Below are positions 35,839 to 45,713 of a stretch of 64,000 nucleotides of DNA, in pieces. Both the position numbers and the translations under genes were made by a program. How positions within the stretch are numbered: position 1 is the stretch's first letter; each line of letters opens with the position of its first letter. The notes beneath the pieces are model-generated. The model saw only the letters and a program-made list of their open reading frames with translations, was not told the origin of the DNA and ran no database searches. The DNA comes from Paracoccus fontiphilus. GTDB lineage: Bacteria > Pseudomonadota > Alphaproteobacteria > Rhodobacterales > Rhodobacteraceae. The stretch lies in the NCBI RefSeq assembly GCF_017356265.1, contig NZ_JAFNAW010000005.1:49287-113286 (forward strand). Direction: 5' to 3'.

Positions 35839-37440
35839 TCACTTGACAGTGATGCGGCCGTCGAGGGCGGGCTGATACGCCCTTTCCTGCGCGCCCAAAT
35901 AGGCCGCCACAACCTCGGCCAGATCCGGCCCGAAGTCGTAGGCATTCTGCGCCTTGGTTTCGAACACGTCATAGCCGTCGCCGCCCGAGCGCATGTAGTT
36001 GTTCGACACGACGCCATAGGTGGCGGCCGGATCGATGGGCTTCCACTGGCCGTCCGCCATGACCATGACCTCGCTGATCCGCTGGCCCGCTTCGGCCTTG
36101 GGATCGACAGTGTACTTCAATCCGGCAACCTGCGCGAAACGGCCGGCGCCTTCCTCGTACTGGCTGGCTCCGTTCTCGAGCGCGGCAATGACGTCCGCGC
36201 CCTTCAACTGAAACGTCGCCAGCGTGTTCTGGAAGGGCAGGACGGTGTAAACCTCGCCCATGGAGACCGGCCCCTGGTCGATCGAGGCACGCAATCCACC
36301 CCCGTTGGCAATGGCGATGCTCATGCCCTGGTCCTTGACGCGATCCAGCATCGCCTCGGCCACGAGGTTGCCCATCTCGCATTCCCTGGCCCGGCAACTG
36401 GTGCGGTCGCCGTCAATCGGGGCGGCGGTTTCGGCAACGACCCTCTGGCGAAGCTCCTCGATAGGCGCGGCCATTTCGGTGACGCGGGCGGCGATGGCCT
36501 CGTCCTCGGGCACGGAATTGTCAAGCAGGATGGGCTGGCCTTCGGCCTTCGTCAGCTTGCCGTTGTCGTCAAAGGTCAACGTCAGGTGGCCCAGGTACTT
36601 GGAATAGGCATAGGCCGTGGCGATCGGCACCTCAGTCCCGTCAGGCCCGGCGACCATCGTGGGATAGGGCCCCTCGGCCTTTTCCATGTCGCCCAGAAGC
36701 GTGTGGGAATGCCCGCCGATGATCGCGTCGATCCCGGGGACCTCCTTGGCGAAATCCTGGTCACGCAGATAGCCGACATGGGTCAGGGCTATGATCTTGT
36801 TCACGCCCTGGTCGGTCAGCTCCTGCACATCGGCCTTGAGGCTTTCGATGTCGTCCTGGAAGATGACGCTCGGGCCGGGCGAGGCCGTCTCGGGCGTGTC
36901 CATGGCGAGGGCGGACACGATGCCGATCTTCTCGCCGCCGATATCCAGGGTGACGACATTCTCGACCTTGCCCTTGAGCACGTTGGACTGCGACAGGTCG
37001 AGGTTGCCCGACACGACCGGAAAACCGACCCCGTCGGCAAGCACGGCCAAGCCCTCGGGTCCGTCGTCGAACTCGTGGTTGCCGACCGCCATGGCGTCAT
37101 AGCCGATGGCCGTCATGAACTCGACCACGTCCTTGCCCTTGTAGGTCATGTAGAACAGCGATCCCTGATACTGATCTCCGGCATCCAGAACGATGACGTT
37201 GCCGCCTTCCGCACGGATCTTGTCCCGCAGTTCCTTGACCTTCGCGGCCACGCGGGCAACGCCGCCGAAGCATTCGCCGGCGTCCTTGGCCTCCTGGTCG
37301 CAGGTGCTGTCGTATTCGTTGATCGCCTCGATCCGGCTGTGAAGGTCGTTGGTGTGAAGGACATGCAGCACCGTTTCGGCCTGTGCCGAGCCCGCGAACA
37401 GCGCCGCAGCAGAGACGGCTGTCAAAAGGCGGAATGCCAT
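35839..37440 (-). CDS. UshA-like periplasmic 5'-nucleotidase/metallophosphatase
   Basis: A 533-residue exported enzyme. The signal peptide is residues 1-21 (LLTAVSAAALFAGSAQAE). The N-terminal calcineurin-like domain carries the dinuclear metal motifs HTNDLHSR, LDAGDQYQGS, VGNHEFDDG and IIGGHSHTLL. The C-terminal 5'-nucleotidase domain has IANGGGLRAS and the SNNYMRSGGDGYDVF substrate-stacking loop. It probably dephosphorylates extracellular nucleotides to nucleosides and phosphate. The start is set by the signal peptide; the longer upstream reading is spurious. Confidence 0.92.
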   Translation of the reverse strand: MAFRLLTAVSAAALFAGSAQAETVLHVLHTNDLHSRIEAINEYDSTCDQEAKDAGECFGGVARVAAKVKELRDKIRAEGGNVIVLDAGDQYQGSLFYMTYKGKDVVEFMTAIGYDAMAVGNHEFDDGPEGLAVLADGVGFPVVSGNLDLSQSNVLKGKVENVVTLDIGGEKIGIVSALAMDTPETASPGPSVIFQDDIESLKADVQELTDQGVNKIIALTHVGYLRDQDFAKEVPGIDAIIGGHSHTLLGDMEKAEGPYPTMVAGPDGTEVPIATAYAYSKYLGHLTLTFDDNGKLTKAEGQPILLDNSVPEDEAIAARVTEMAAPIEELRQRVVAETAAPIDGDRTSCRARECEMGNLVAEAMLDRVKDQGMSIAIANGGGLRASIDQGPVSMGEVYTVLPFQNTLATFQLKGADVIAALENGASQYEEGAGRFAQVAGLKYTVDPKAEAGQRISEVMVMADGQWKPIDPAATYGVVSNNYMRSGGDGYDVFETKAQNAYDFGPDLAEVVAAYLGAQERAYQPALDGRITVK

Positions 37441-37571
37441 CGGTGATTCCTTTCTGGTCCAAGGGACTGATCGACGCCGAGAGTGGCGCAGCCCGCCCCA
37501 AGGGTCAAATGACGGAATCTTGGCAAGGGATGACTTGACCGGCTGCATCGGCCAAGGGCAAAAGCCGGGCC

Positions 37572-37907
37572 ATGATGATCTACAAGGTTCTTCGCGCGGC
37601 CGAATGGGCGCAGCTTCAGGCGGACGGTCTGACCCAGGGTGCCCCGGTCGATCTGGCCGATGGCTTCGTGCATTTCTCGACGGCGGGGCAACTGGCGACA
37701 ACCCTCTCCAGGCACTTCGCGGCCGAGAAGGATTTGACGCTGCTGGCCTGCGATGCCGCGCGCCTTGGCGATGACCTTCGGTGGGAGCCGTCGCGCGGTG
37801 GCGACCTGTTTCCGCATCTCTATCGTCCGCTGAGGCTGGATGACATCGCATGGTCGCGCGACATCGCCCGGGACGATCATGGCCATCAGACGGGACCGCT
37901 GGAATGA
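37572..37907 (+). CDS. DUF952 domain protein
   Basis: A 111-residue protein of the DUF952 family ([11 protein letters not shown] at the start, [20 protein letters not shown] in the middle, FPHLYRPL near the end). The fold is related to ADP-ribosyltransferase-like small domains, but no function is established. It overlaps the pyrD start by 4 bp (ATGA), and this coupling to pyrD is the only hint of context. Confidence 0.88.
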   Translation: MMIYKVLRAAEWAQLQADGLTQGAPVDLADGFVHFSTAGQLATTLSRHFAAEKDLTLLACDAARLGDDLRWEPSRGGDLFPHLYRPLRLDDIAWSRDIARDDHGHQTGPLE

Positions 37908-38968
37908 AGCTTTTGGAAAAGATGGGCTTGGCGGGATTGCACAGGCTTGACCCGGAAACGGCCCATGACCTGTCGATCCGCGCCTTGTCCTTGGGCCTTG
38001 TGCCCCTGCCTGGGCTGCCGGTCACGTCGGACAGGCTTCGTACCACGCTTGCAGGACTGGAACTGCCGAATCCGGTGGGGCTGGCTGCCGGCTATGACAA
38101 GAACGCAAGGGCTGTCGCGCCCCTGATGCGGGCCGGCTTCGGCTTTGTCGAACTGGGTGCCGCAACCCCTCGCCCGCAGCCCGGCAATCCCAAACCGCGC
38201 CTGTTCCGCCTGACCGAGGATCAGGCGATCATCAACCGGTTCGGCTTCAACAACGAAGGCGCGCATATCATCGCATCCCGGATGGCCGCACGACCTGCGG
38301 GTATCCCGGTCGGCCTGAACATCGGCGCAAACAAGGACAGCGATGATCGCGCCGCCGACTTCGCAGCCGTTGTCGACATAGCCGGAGCCTCGGCGGATTT
38401 CCTGACGGTCAACGTCTCCTCGCCCAACACCGAGCGGCTGCGCGATCTTCAAGGTGCGGAGGCCCTGGCCGCGCTTCTGCAAGGCGTGCTTCAGGCGCGC
38501 GACCGGCTGCCCCGGCGACGGCCGGTCTTCCTGAAGATCGCCCCCGACCTGAACGACAGCGAGATCGCCGACATTGCCGCAGTCGCGGCCGATTGCCGCG
38601 TTGATGGCATCATCGCGACCAACACCACCCTGTCGCGGGATGGCCTGTCCAGCCCCCACGCAGCCCAGACGGGCGGCCTGTCGGGCCGTCCGCTGTTCGA
38701 ACGTGCGACCAGAGTTCTCGCCCGGCTGTATCAGGCAACAGGCGGCACCATCCCCCTGATCGGGGTGGGCGGCATAGCCTCGGCCGATGATGCGTGGCAA
38801 AAGATCCGGGCTGGCGCCAGCGCGGTGCAGATCTATTCGGCCCTCATCTACCAGGGCTTTTCGCTTGCATCACGGATCGCAACGGACCTGGACAACCGCC
38901 TGGACGCCGAGAACACGACGCTGGGGCAGTTGCGCGGCAGCGGCGCGGCCGATTGGGCTCAGAGGTAG
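37904..38968 (+). CDS. pyrD: Dihydroorotate dehydrogenase (quinone), class 2
   Basis: A 354-residue membrane-associated flavoenzyme of pyrimidine synthesis that passes electrons to quinone. The N-terminal amphipathic helix (residues 1-25) marks class 2. FMN and substrate motifs are [40 protein letters not shown] (with the class 2 Ser base region) and [16 protein letters not shown]. The 3' end overlaps the convergent cysE stop by 10 bp. Confidence 0.96.
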   Translation: MKLLEKMGLAGLHRLDPETAHDLSIRALSLGLVPLPGLPVTSDRLRTTLAGLELPNPVGLAAGYDKNARAVAPLMRAGFGFVELGAATPRPQPGNPKPRLFRLTEDQAIINRFGFNNEGAHIIASRMAARPAGIPVGLNIGANKDSDDRAADFAAVVDIAGASADFLTVNVSSPNTERLRDLQGAEALAALLQGVLQARDRLPRRRPVFLKIAPDLNDSEIADIAAVAADCRVDGIIATNTTLSRDGLSSPHAAQTGGLSGRPLFERATRVLARLYQATGGTIPLIGVGGIASADDAWQKIRAGASAVQIYSALIYQGFSLASRIATDLDNRLDAENTTLGQLRGSGAADWAQR

Positions 38969-39786
38969 TCCTCGCCCAATCCCAGCAACTGATTCATGCT
39001 GTGCGAGGGTTCGGAACATCCCGCGTCACCGATCACCCGCGCAGGCACGCCTGCCACGGTCTTGCAGGACGGAACCTCGTGCAGGACCACCGACCCGGCG
39101 GCAATGCGCGAATGGTGGCCGATGCGGATGTTGCCCAGCACCTTGGCCCCCGCCCCGATCAGAACCCCGTCGCCGATCTTGGGATGCCGGTCGCCATCTT
39201 CCTTGCCGGTACCGCCAAGCGTCACCGAATGCAGCATGGACACGTCGTTGCCGACGACGGCGGTCTCGCCGATCACGATGGAATGGGCGTGGTCGATCAT
39301 CACGCCCGTCCCGATCACCGCCGCCGGATGGATGTCCACACCGAAACATTCCGAGCAGCGCATCTGCACGAAATAAGCCATGTCGCGGCGCCCCTGCTGC
39401 CAAAGCCAATGCGCCATGCGATAGGCCTGCAGCGCCTGGAACCCCTTGTAGAACAGGACCGGCTGCAACAGCCGATGGGTTGCCGGATCGCGGTCATAAA
39501 CCGCCATCAGATCGGCGCGGGCAGCGTCGCCCAGTTCGGGCGAGGTCCGATAGGCCTGATCGGCGATCTCGCGCAGGATCTGTTCGCTCATCTCGCCGCT
39601 GGCGAGCTTCAGCGAAAAGCGATAGGCCAATGCCCCTTCCAGGCTGGGATGATGCAGCAGCCCGGCATGGATCAGCGCGCCAAGCAGCGGCTCGTCCCGA
39701 ACCGCCGCTCGTGCTTCGTCGCCCAGCTGCGACCAGATCGCATCGCGATCAAGCCCCAGGTTCTGTTTGGTGCCTTGCATGGTCAT
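38959..39786 (-). CDS. cysE: Serine O-acetyltransferase CysE
   Basis: A 275-residue enzyme that acetylates L-serine for cysteine synthesis. The helical N-terminal domain is followed by a left-handed beta-helix of hexapeptide repeats ([37 protein letters not shown]). The catalytic DH pair lies in [12 protein letters not shown], and the C-terminal tail ([13 protein letters not shown]) contains the region that docks in cysteine synthase. It lies next to the end of the GTA cluster, a neighbourhood I recall from other Rhodobacterales. Confidence 0.96.
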   Translation of the reverse strand: MTMQGTKQNLGLDRDAIWSQLGDEARAAVRDEPLLGALIHAGLLHHPSLEGALAYRFSLKLASGEMSEQILREIADQAYRTSPELGDAARADLMAVYDRDPATHRLLQPVLFYKGFQALQAYRMAHWLWQQGRRDMAYFVQMRCSECFGVDIHPAAVIGTGVMIDHAHSIVIGETAVVGNDVSMLHSVTLGGTGKEDGDRHPKIGDGVLIGAGAKVLGNIRIGHHSRIAAGSVVLHEVPSCKTVAGVPARVIGDAGCSEPSHSMNQLLGLGEDYL

Positions 39787-39852
39787 GTCAGGTTCCGCGC
39801 CAGTCTTGCACCCTTCTTAGCGCGAAGCGGCGGCGGGGGAAAGCGCGGGGCG

Positions 39853-40563
39853 TCAGTCCGGCAGGCGCAATTCCATCCAGTGGACCGCCAGCTTCAGCTT
39901 TCCAGCCGCAAACGTGCCGCCCTCGCCCGTCATGATCAGGTTCGCGCCGGAATAATAGGCCATGGGCGCACCCAGCATTCCCCGCGCCCATGACCCTGCG
40001 CCCTTGCCCAGACCCTGGCCAAACCGGTTGTCCGCGCCGGCGGTGCCAAGGCGCCAGGTCTGCAAGGTCCCGGTGATGGTCTGGGTCACCCGCGCGACCG
40101 CCCCGATGACCATGACGCCTGCCGGAATGGCGATGCCAGTGTCGAACACCGTCCCTGCCGAAACTGTCACCTCGCCCTCGGTCATGCCGAAGGCCAAGCC
40201 CGATCCCATGAGGCCGAGGGTCGCCACGCCGCCAAACCACGCCTGACCATCGAAGACCGCCTCGACGCCCTTGTCGGCGACAAAGGCGCGCATTCCGCGA
40301 TACGGCGTGGCAAACACCCAGCCGCCATTCGCGCCGACAGCGATGCGCCCTGCCTGCCCCGCCCACGCACCGGACGCGCCCTGCGGGACGCCCCAACACT
40401 GCCCATCGATCACCGTTGCCGACGGCGTCGGAACCGAGACGCTTTCCAGAACGGCATTGGCCAGGCCATCCAGCCGCATCAGCGCCTCGTTGAGGGTGAC
40501 ATGCTTCTGGGCCTGGGCGGCCTGCAGCAACGGCAATTGCAGGCGCATGGTTTCATTCGACAT
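39853..40563 (-). CDS. DUF2793 domain protein adjoining the GTA cluster
   Basis: A 236-residue protein with the DUF2793 pattern: LQLPLLQAAQAQKHVTLNEALMRLD at the N-terminus, followed by WVFATPYRGMRAFVAD and a beta-rich half ending TFAAGKLKLAVHWMELR. The family is frequent at the tail-fibre end of phage and GTA clusters. The ATG overlaps the 3' end of the host-specificity gene by 11 bp, so it is cotranscribed with the GTA genes. It may be an accessory fibre or spike component; function unproven. Confidence 0.8.
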   Translation of the reverse strand: MSNETMRLQLPLLQAAQAQKHVTLNEALMRLDGLANAVLESVSVPTPSATVIDGQCWGVPQGASGAWAGQAGRIAVGANGGWVFATPYRGMRAFVADKGVEAVFDGQAWFGGVATLGLMGSGLAFGMTEGEVTVSAGTVFDTGIAIPAGVMVIGAVARVTQTITGTLQTWRLGTAGADNRFGQGLGKGAGSWARGMLGAPMAYYSGANLIMTGEGGTFAAGKLKLAVHWMELRLPD

Positions 40564-43500
40564 TGAAGATCCTCTTGGCATAGGGGCCTGCGCCGAACTG
40601 ATCAGACAGCTGGGCCACGGCCACGGTGAAAGCACCGCCCTGATGGGCAGCGCTCCAGACCTGTTCGGGGATGGAATACTCGGCCATGCCCACATCGGCC
40701 TCGTGCAGGACAGCACCACCCTGCACGAGCCGAATTCGGTAGCGTTCGCGAACCTCGCCCAGCGGGATGTCCGCGCCCTCCCACCCGTCGCCATCGACAC
40801 GGCTGCGGCGGAACCAGGTCACGGTCCGTCCTTCGACACGCAAATGACACGGAGCGTAAGGCCGCAGCCCGATGCCGCGTGCCTCGGTAGCCTGGCCGCG
40901 ATAGCTCGGATCGTCGAAGGGCCGCCGCGCAGGTCCGATGCGCCAGAACCGTTCCTGCCCGCGGGCCGAAGGCGGAAGGCTTACCTGCCGGGGCGCGCCG
41001 TCCAGCAGCACGGCGATGCTTCCCTTGGGCCAGACCTCAGGCATGATGCCGTCAGTGCCGGCCTGTCCGCGCAGTCTTTCACCGATCTCCCACAGGTCCT
41101 TCTCGACCGGCACCGCCCTGGCAAACTGGATGATCTCCCAGTTCTCCATCGAGCCGTCGCCGATCGCCAGGACATTCGAGCCGGCAAGCAGAGCCTTCAT
41201 TCCGACCGATCTCAGCGACGCATCCTTGATGCGGATGCGCAGCGGGGCGCCCCGGTCGATGACGCCCGGCCTTGCGCGATGCAACGGTGTCTCGGTCCGA
41301 CCGATGAACGCCCGCTTCGTCAGCGTCGTGTTCAACTCGAACCCGCCGTCGCTCTCGACCGAGGAATAGGCGACCACCAAGCCGGGCCAGGGCTTTGCCG
41401 TCGCGGCCAGCCAAGGTGCGTGCGGCTGCTCGTCCCCCTTCAGCAGCGGAAGGTCCATGAACAATGACCAGACCGGCAGCGTCGGGGTATAGCGGCTGAT
41501 GATCCCGTCGTCCTCGTTCGTGACTGCGGGAAGATAGATGCCAGGCTCGACACGCACCGCATCCACGGTGATCGCGCCCGCACGCTCGACCCGGTCGATG
41601 CGCCAGCGCTTCGGCTCGGCGCGACCGTCATCCATGCGGATCACGTCCCCCGGACCCAGATCGGTGGCCGAGGGCGGCAGCGCGAACCGCGCGGTATCGC
41701 GCGAAACGACCGCCTCCGCCAGCCACCGTTCCGCCATGGCCCGGCCTTCCGCCCGTGTCAGCGACATCGCGAATTCGCTGTCGCTGACCGTGTTGCCGTC
41801 GCTGTCGGCTAAGCTGGCCTCGGCTGTGGCGGTCGTGTAGTCGCCTCCCGCCTCGACATGGGTCAGACGCAGGCGCCCCGACAGCTCCGCCTGTGCCTGC
41901 CGGACGGTTTCAAAACCGCCGACCTCCTCAGCCACCGCCAGATGCTCGGGTCCCAACTCGCGCTTGATCCGGCCATCGCGCGGCAGGAACCGCAGGCAGC
42001 CGTCGCGCTCGACCGCGTCGATGCCATGGGCCAGCAGAAGCGGCTGCAAGGCGGCACGCCCCGTTTCTCCGCCGCTGACATGGAAGCCGCGAACGACGCC
42101 CGTCACCTGGCTGGTGTCGAATGTGCCCACGCCAGCCTCGCGGCAGATGTCGCCGATGACCGAGGCCAGCATCACCGATCCGGCGCGGCCGTTCAGCCAA
42201 TGCCCCCGCTGCCAGGCAGGACCGTCCGACCACAGGTCCGGCCGTCCGGGAAAGGCCGGATAAGGTCGCGCGTCCCAGCACCAGACATGCGCGCGGTCCA
42301 GATCCAGCATCCGCCGCCCGTCCGCCATTGCAGGATTGTTGGCAGGCTTCGACCAATAGCTTGTGACCGCCTGAACATAGGCCGCCTGGATCGCGTCGTC
42401 GCGCTGCGCATTCGAATAATGGGGCAGCGTGCTTTCCGAACTCATCGCGTCCAGGAACTTGTTCGGCTGGTTGGTCGCCTTGTCCAGGGCCGCACAACCG
42501 TATTCCGTGAACCAGATCGGCTTCGACCCCGGCACCCAGGCGGTCGCCTGCCGTGACCGCACCCCGTCAGGCCGGTCGTAATGCAGGTTCTGCCACCAGC
42601 TTTTCAGGTCCTTGTATTTCCAGACCCACGCCTCGTCATAGGTGCCGTCCGTGATCGGCGTGCGGACCTGCGCATCGCGGTCGGCATCGCTGGCATAATA
42701 CCAGTCGAAGCCCTCGCCCCCGCAGACATTGGCTTCCAGATAGGCGGGGTTGCCGATGCGGCCCCAATGGGCGTCCAGGTGATCGTCGCCATCCCGCCAG
42801 TCGGACAGCGGCATGTAGTTGTCGATGCCGATGAAGTCGATGTCGGGATGCGCCCACAATGGGTCCAGGTGGAAGAACAGCTCTCCGCCACCGGGATGAT
42901 GGCCGAAATACTCCGACCAGTCGGACGCATAGCCGATCTTGACCGACGGACCCAGGATCTGGCGCACATCCTGGGCCAGGCGGCACAGCTGCTGCACGGC
43001 AGGATAGCTGTTCCCCGCGCCGCGGATCTGGGTCATGCCCACCATCTCGGACCCGATCAGGAAGGCATCGATCCCGCCCGCTGCCGCGCATAGATGGGCG
43101 TAATGCAGGATGAACCGGCGATAGGACCATTCGTCCGGCCCGTTGTAGCGCACGGTGTCGCCGTCGCGCACGAAATCGCTCAATGCGGCGGCGCCGAAGA
43201 ACGCGGCGACTTCCACGGCAGCCGCGGCGGTTCCATCGACCGACCCGGCCCTTCCCGGCGCGACCGAGGTCGTGACCCGGCCGCGCCACGGCATGACCGG
43301 CTGTTCATCCGCGCCATGGGGATCGGGCAGCTTGTTGCCCGCAAGCTGCTCCATTAGGATGAAGGGATAGAAGATCGCCTTCCGGCCCGATGCCGCGATG
43401 GCCCGCAACCCCTCGACCACCGCCTGATCGGCGGGCGTGCCGCCATAGATCGGACGGTCGTTGACCCGCGCCACCTGAACCGCCGCTTCACGACCGACGC

Positions 43501-44437
43501 CCGCCACGGACCAGGGCATCTCGGCACCGTCGATCTCGCGTTGCTCTACCTTGGGCTGCACGGTGCAGCGGTTGATGCGCAGGTCGCTGCCGAACCAGGA
43601 CACGACCATGGACACCGAGCCGACATTCGGCAGTTCGCGCCCAAGGATGTTCATCGAGGCCGTGAAGTCCGTCCCGCCCATCGGCGTGTTCACATTGGTC
43701 GAGCGCAACTCGCCCAGGCCCAGATCCTGATTGACCGGGGTGGTTGCCAGCGAATACTCTCCCGTTCCGGGGATCAGCGCCACCGCCCGCACGTCGCGGC
43801 ACAAGCCGCTGCCATCCTGCGCGGGGGCCGTCACCTCGAAGCTAAGCTGGGGCATCCGGTTGCCCCAGGGTTCCAGGTTCAGGTCCTCAAGCACCACATA
43901 GGCCAGGCCGCGATAGGCGGGCGCCAGATCCCCCTCGTGCGCGGCGATGGCGGGATCGGGCTGCTGCGCCTCGTCGCCGTGATAGACGCGCATGTTCAGG
44001 TCGTCGGCCGCGATCTCCTCGCCATCCGCCCAGACCCGCCCGACGCCGAGGATGCGCCCCTCGCACAGGGCAAGCGCGACCGACAGGCGATAGCTGATCT
44101 GCGTGACCTTCGACCGGGGCGAGCCCTTGCTGCCGCCCGCATCCTCGGATCGCGCGATCTCCTCCAGCGGAGAGGCCCAGATGACATGGCCCGGCAGCCG
44201 CATCTGCCCCCAGACGCGCGGGATCGGTGCGCCCTCGCCCGCCGTCTGCAGGCGCAGGCGGTCGATCCTGCCGGTTTCCACCGCCCGCGATCCGCTGCCC
44301 AGCAGCTTCTGGTCGATGACGCGGCCAACCGTCGCCCCGACCGCACGACCGATGACCGCGCCCGACAGGCCAAGAACCGCGCCGCCGAAGCTTCCGCCAA
44401 TCGACGCCCCTACGGCGGACAGCACGATGGTCGCCAT
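40553..44437 (-). CDS. g15: GTA host-specificity/megatron protein (g15)
   Basis: The 1294-residue baseplate protein of the RcGTA-type particle, at full family length. The first 60 residues are glycine-rich and hydrophobic (SAVGASIGGSFGGAVLGLSGA). The central part holds a glycosidase-like TIM-barrel domain (DFIGIDNYMPLSDWRDG, WFTEYGCAALDKATNQP), and phage-tail-like domains follow. It forms the tail tip that contacts the recipient. It starts 22 bp after g14. No frameshift or internal stop is seen. Confidence 0.95.
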   Translation of the reverse strand: MATIVLSAVGASIGGSFGGAVLGLSGAVIGRAVGATVGRVIDQKLLGSGSRAVETGRIDRLRLQTAGEGAPIPRVWGQMRLPGHVIWASPLEEIARSEDAGGSKGSPRSKVTQISYRLSVALALCEGRILGVGRVWADGEEIAADDLNMRVYHGDEAQQPDPAIAAHEGDLAPAYRGLAYVVLEDLNLEPWGNRMPQLSFEVTAPAQDGSGLCRDVRAVALIPGTGEYSLATTPVNQDLGLGELRSTNVNTPMGGTDFTASMNILGRELPNVGSVSMVVSWFGSDLRINRCTVQPKVEQREIDGAEMPWSVAGVGREAAVQVARVNDRPIYGGTPADQAVVEGLRAIAASGRKAIFYPFILMEQLAGNKLPDPHGADEQPVMPWRGRVTTSVAPGRAGSVDGTAAAAVEVAAFFGAAALSDFVRDGDTVRYNGPDEWSYRRFILHYAHLCAAAGGIDAFLIGSEMVGMTQIRGAGNSYPAVQQLCRLAQDVRQILGPSVKIGYASDWSEYFGHHPGGGELFFHLDPLWAHPDIDFIGIDNYMPLSDWRDGDDHLDAHWGRIGNPAYLEANVCGGEGFDWYYASDADRDAQVRTPITDGTYDEAWVWKYKDLKSWWQNLHYDRPDGVRSRQATAWVPGSKPIWFTEYGCAALDKATNQPNKFLDAMSSESTLPHYSNAQRDDAIQAAYVQAVTSYWSKPANNPAMADGRRMLDLDRAHVWCWDARPYPAFPGRPDLWSDGPAWQRGHWLNGRAGSVMLASVIGDICREAGVGTFDTSQVTGVVRGFHVSGGETGRAALQPLLLAHGIDAVERDGCLRFLPRDGRIKRELGPEHLAVAEEVGGFETVRQAQAELSGRLRLTHVEAGGDYTTATAEASLADSDGNTVSDSEFAMSLTRAEGRAMAERWLAEAVVSRDTARFALPPSATDLGPGDVIRMDDGRAEPKRWRIDRVERAGAITVDAVRVEPGIYLPAVTNEDDGIISRYTPTLPVWSLFMDLPLLKGDEQPHAPWLAATAKPWPGLVVAYSSVESDGGFELNTTLTKRAFIGRTETPLHRARPGVIDRGAPLRIRIKDASLRSVGMKALLAGSNVLAIGDGSMENWEIIQFARAVPVEKDLWEIGERLRGQAGTDGIMPEVWPKGSIAVLLDGAPRQVSLPPSARGQERFWRIGPARRPFDDPSYRGQATEARGIGLRPYAPCHLRVEGRTVTWFRRSRVDGDGWEGADIPLGEVRERYRIRLVQGGAVLHEADVGMAEYSIPEQVWSAAHQGGAFTVAVAQLSDQFGAGPYAKRIFNVE

Positions 44438-44458
44438 GATGGCCTCCTATGTCTGGAT

Positions 44459-44887
44459 TTAGGGAAAGCGGAACCGGGCAGCGATCCGGTTCAGCCAAGG
44501 GGTCGTCAACGGGCTGTCGATGACGCCATGGGCGTTATAGGCATGGATGAAGCGCGGCGCGCCGCCGTCGCGCGACAGGATGCCCAGGTGCTTGGCGACC
44601 GCACCGGCCCGCATTCGGAACAGCAGGACATCGCCTGGCTGCATCGCGGCGCCCCGGTCCACCGGCACAAGATGGCGAAGCGCGGCGGCTAGCAGCATCT
44701 CCTGCCCGCCGCCCTCTCCCCAATCCGCCGTGTAGGGGGGCGGTGCTTCCGGCTCGCTGGCATAACGCTCGCGCCAGACGCCGCGGATCAGCCCCAGGCA
44801 ATCGCAGGCAACGCCCTTGACGCTGGCCTGGTGCTGGTAAGGCGTGCCGATCCAGGCCGTGGCAATGGCGACAACGTCCTCAGCCAT
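44459..44887 (-). CDS. g14: GTA cell-wall peptidase, NlpC/P60 (g14)
   Basis: A 142-residue NlpC/P60-fold peptidase. The catalytic Cys30 is in GVACDCLGLIRG and the His100 is in GAVAKHLGIL. WIGTPYQHQA is the substrate-groove segment. In the particle it is thought to open the peptidoglycan for DNA entry. It overlaps the g13 stop by 8 bp. Confidence 0.95.
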   Translation of the reverse strand: MAEDVVAIATAWIGTPYQHQASVKGVACDCLGLIRGVWRERYASEPEAPPPYTADWGEGGGQEMLLAAALRHLVPVDRGAAMQPGDVLLFRMRAGAVAKHLGILSRDGGAPRFIHAYNAHGVIDSPLTTPWLNRIAARFRFP

Positions 44888-45713
44888 GGCGCCCTCCGGC
44901 TTGCGGGGCCATGATCCAGTCCTCGGACGGCAGATGGGGAAAGCCGCGGAAATTGACCAGGTTCCTGAACTTGTCGCGGCAGGTCAGCGCCCGCTTGTCG
45001 CAGCCCGCCGTCAGCCTGATCTGGTCGCCCGGCAGGGGCGATATGCCCAAGCCCTGCCAAAGTTCGATCTTGCGACCGCCACCGGGCAGCGCGGTGTCAT
45101 TCTTGACGGTCCCGCCCAAAGCCTCTGCCCCGCCCGTCAGGACCAGCAGGCTGCCCCGTTCGAACCACCCGGCTTCATAGGCTGGAAAGCCCGCAAAATG
45201 CAGGATGCGCTCCTCTTCGATCCCGGCCAGGACGGCTTCGGTCCTGAACGTCTCGTTCGCCAGCGCCAGCTTGCAGGAACCATCCCCCAACCGTGCGGAG
45301 CAGCGGGGGTGGAATACCCGGCCCCTGGCGGCGTTCAGGGGTTCCGACAACCCGCGAAGCTCGGTGCGGAAGGCGCCTTGCGACCGCGCGATCTCGCCAA
45401 GGCTGCCTGCGAATACAAGCCGCCTGGCGGACAGGTCGGTCCAGTCCACCTCCCACATCTTGACGTCGGCGCCATCCCAGCGGCCCGCCAGCACGTCCAT
45501 TTCCGTGATGGCATCGTCGGAAAGCGCGCCCTCGGCTTCCGAGTTGTCCACCGACAGCCCCGTTGCCTGCACCAGTGCCCGCGCGGACATGCCATGATCC
45601 GGCCGGAACCGAATACCCTCGAAACTCAGCACGGCATCATGGTCGGTAAAGCCCAGCACCATCCCGTCCGCGCGCCGAACCATCCAGGCGCGAGCGATCG
45701 TCGTCGCCGTCAT
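44880..45713 (-). CDS. g13: GTA tail hub protein, DUF2163 (g13)
   Basis: A 277-residue DUF2163 baseplate hub protein. It starts at MTATTIARAWMVRRADGMVLGFTDHD with an ATGA overlap to g12. Four cysteines (Cys138, Cys147, Cys238, Cys245) in HPRCSARLGDGSC and AGCDKRALTC are placed as iron-sulfur ligands. An FeS cluster is reported in the hub of the Rhodobacter capsulatus GTA. Full length. Confidence 0.94.
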   Translation of the reverse strand: MTATTIARAWMVRRADGMVLGFTDHDAVLSFEGIRFRPDHGMSARALVQATGLSVDNSEAEGALSDDAITEMDVLAGRWDGADVKMWEVDWTDLSARRLVFAGSLGEIARSQGAFRTELRGLSEPLNAARGRVFHPRCSARLGDGSCKLALANETFRTEAVLAGIEEERILHFAGFPAYEAGWFERGSLLVLTGGAEALGGTVKNDTALPGGGRKIELWQGLGISPLPGDQIRLTAGCDKRALTCRDKFRNLVNFRGFPHLPSEDWIMAPQAGGRHG

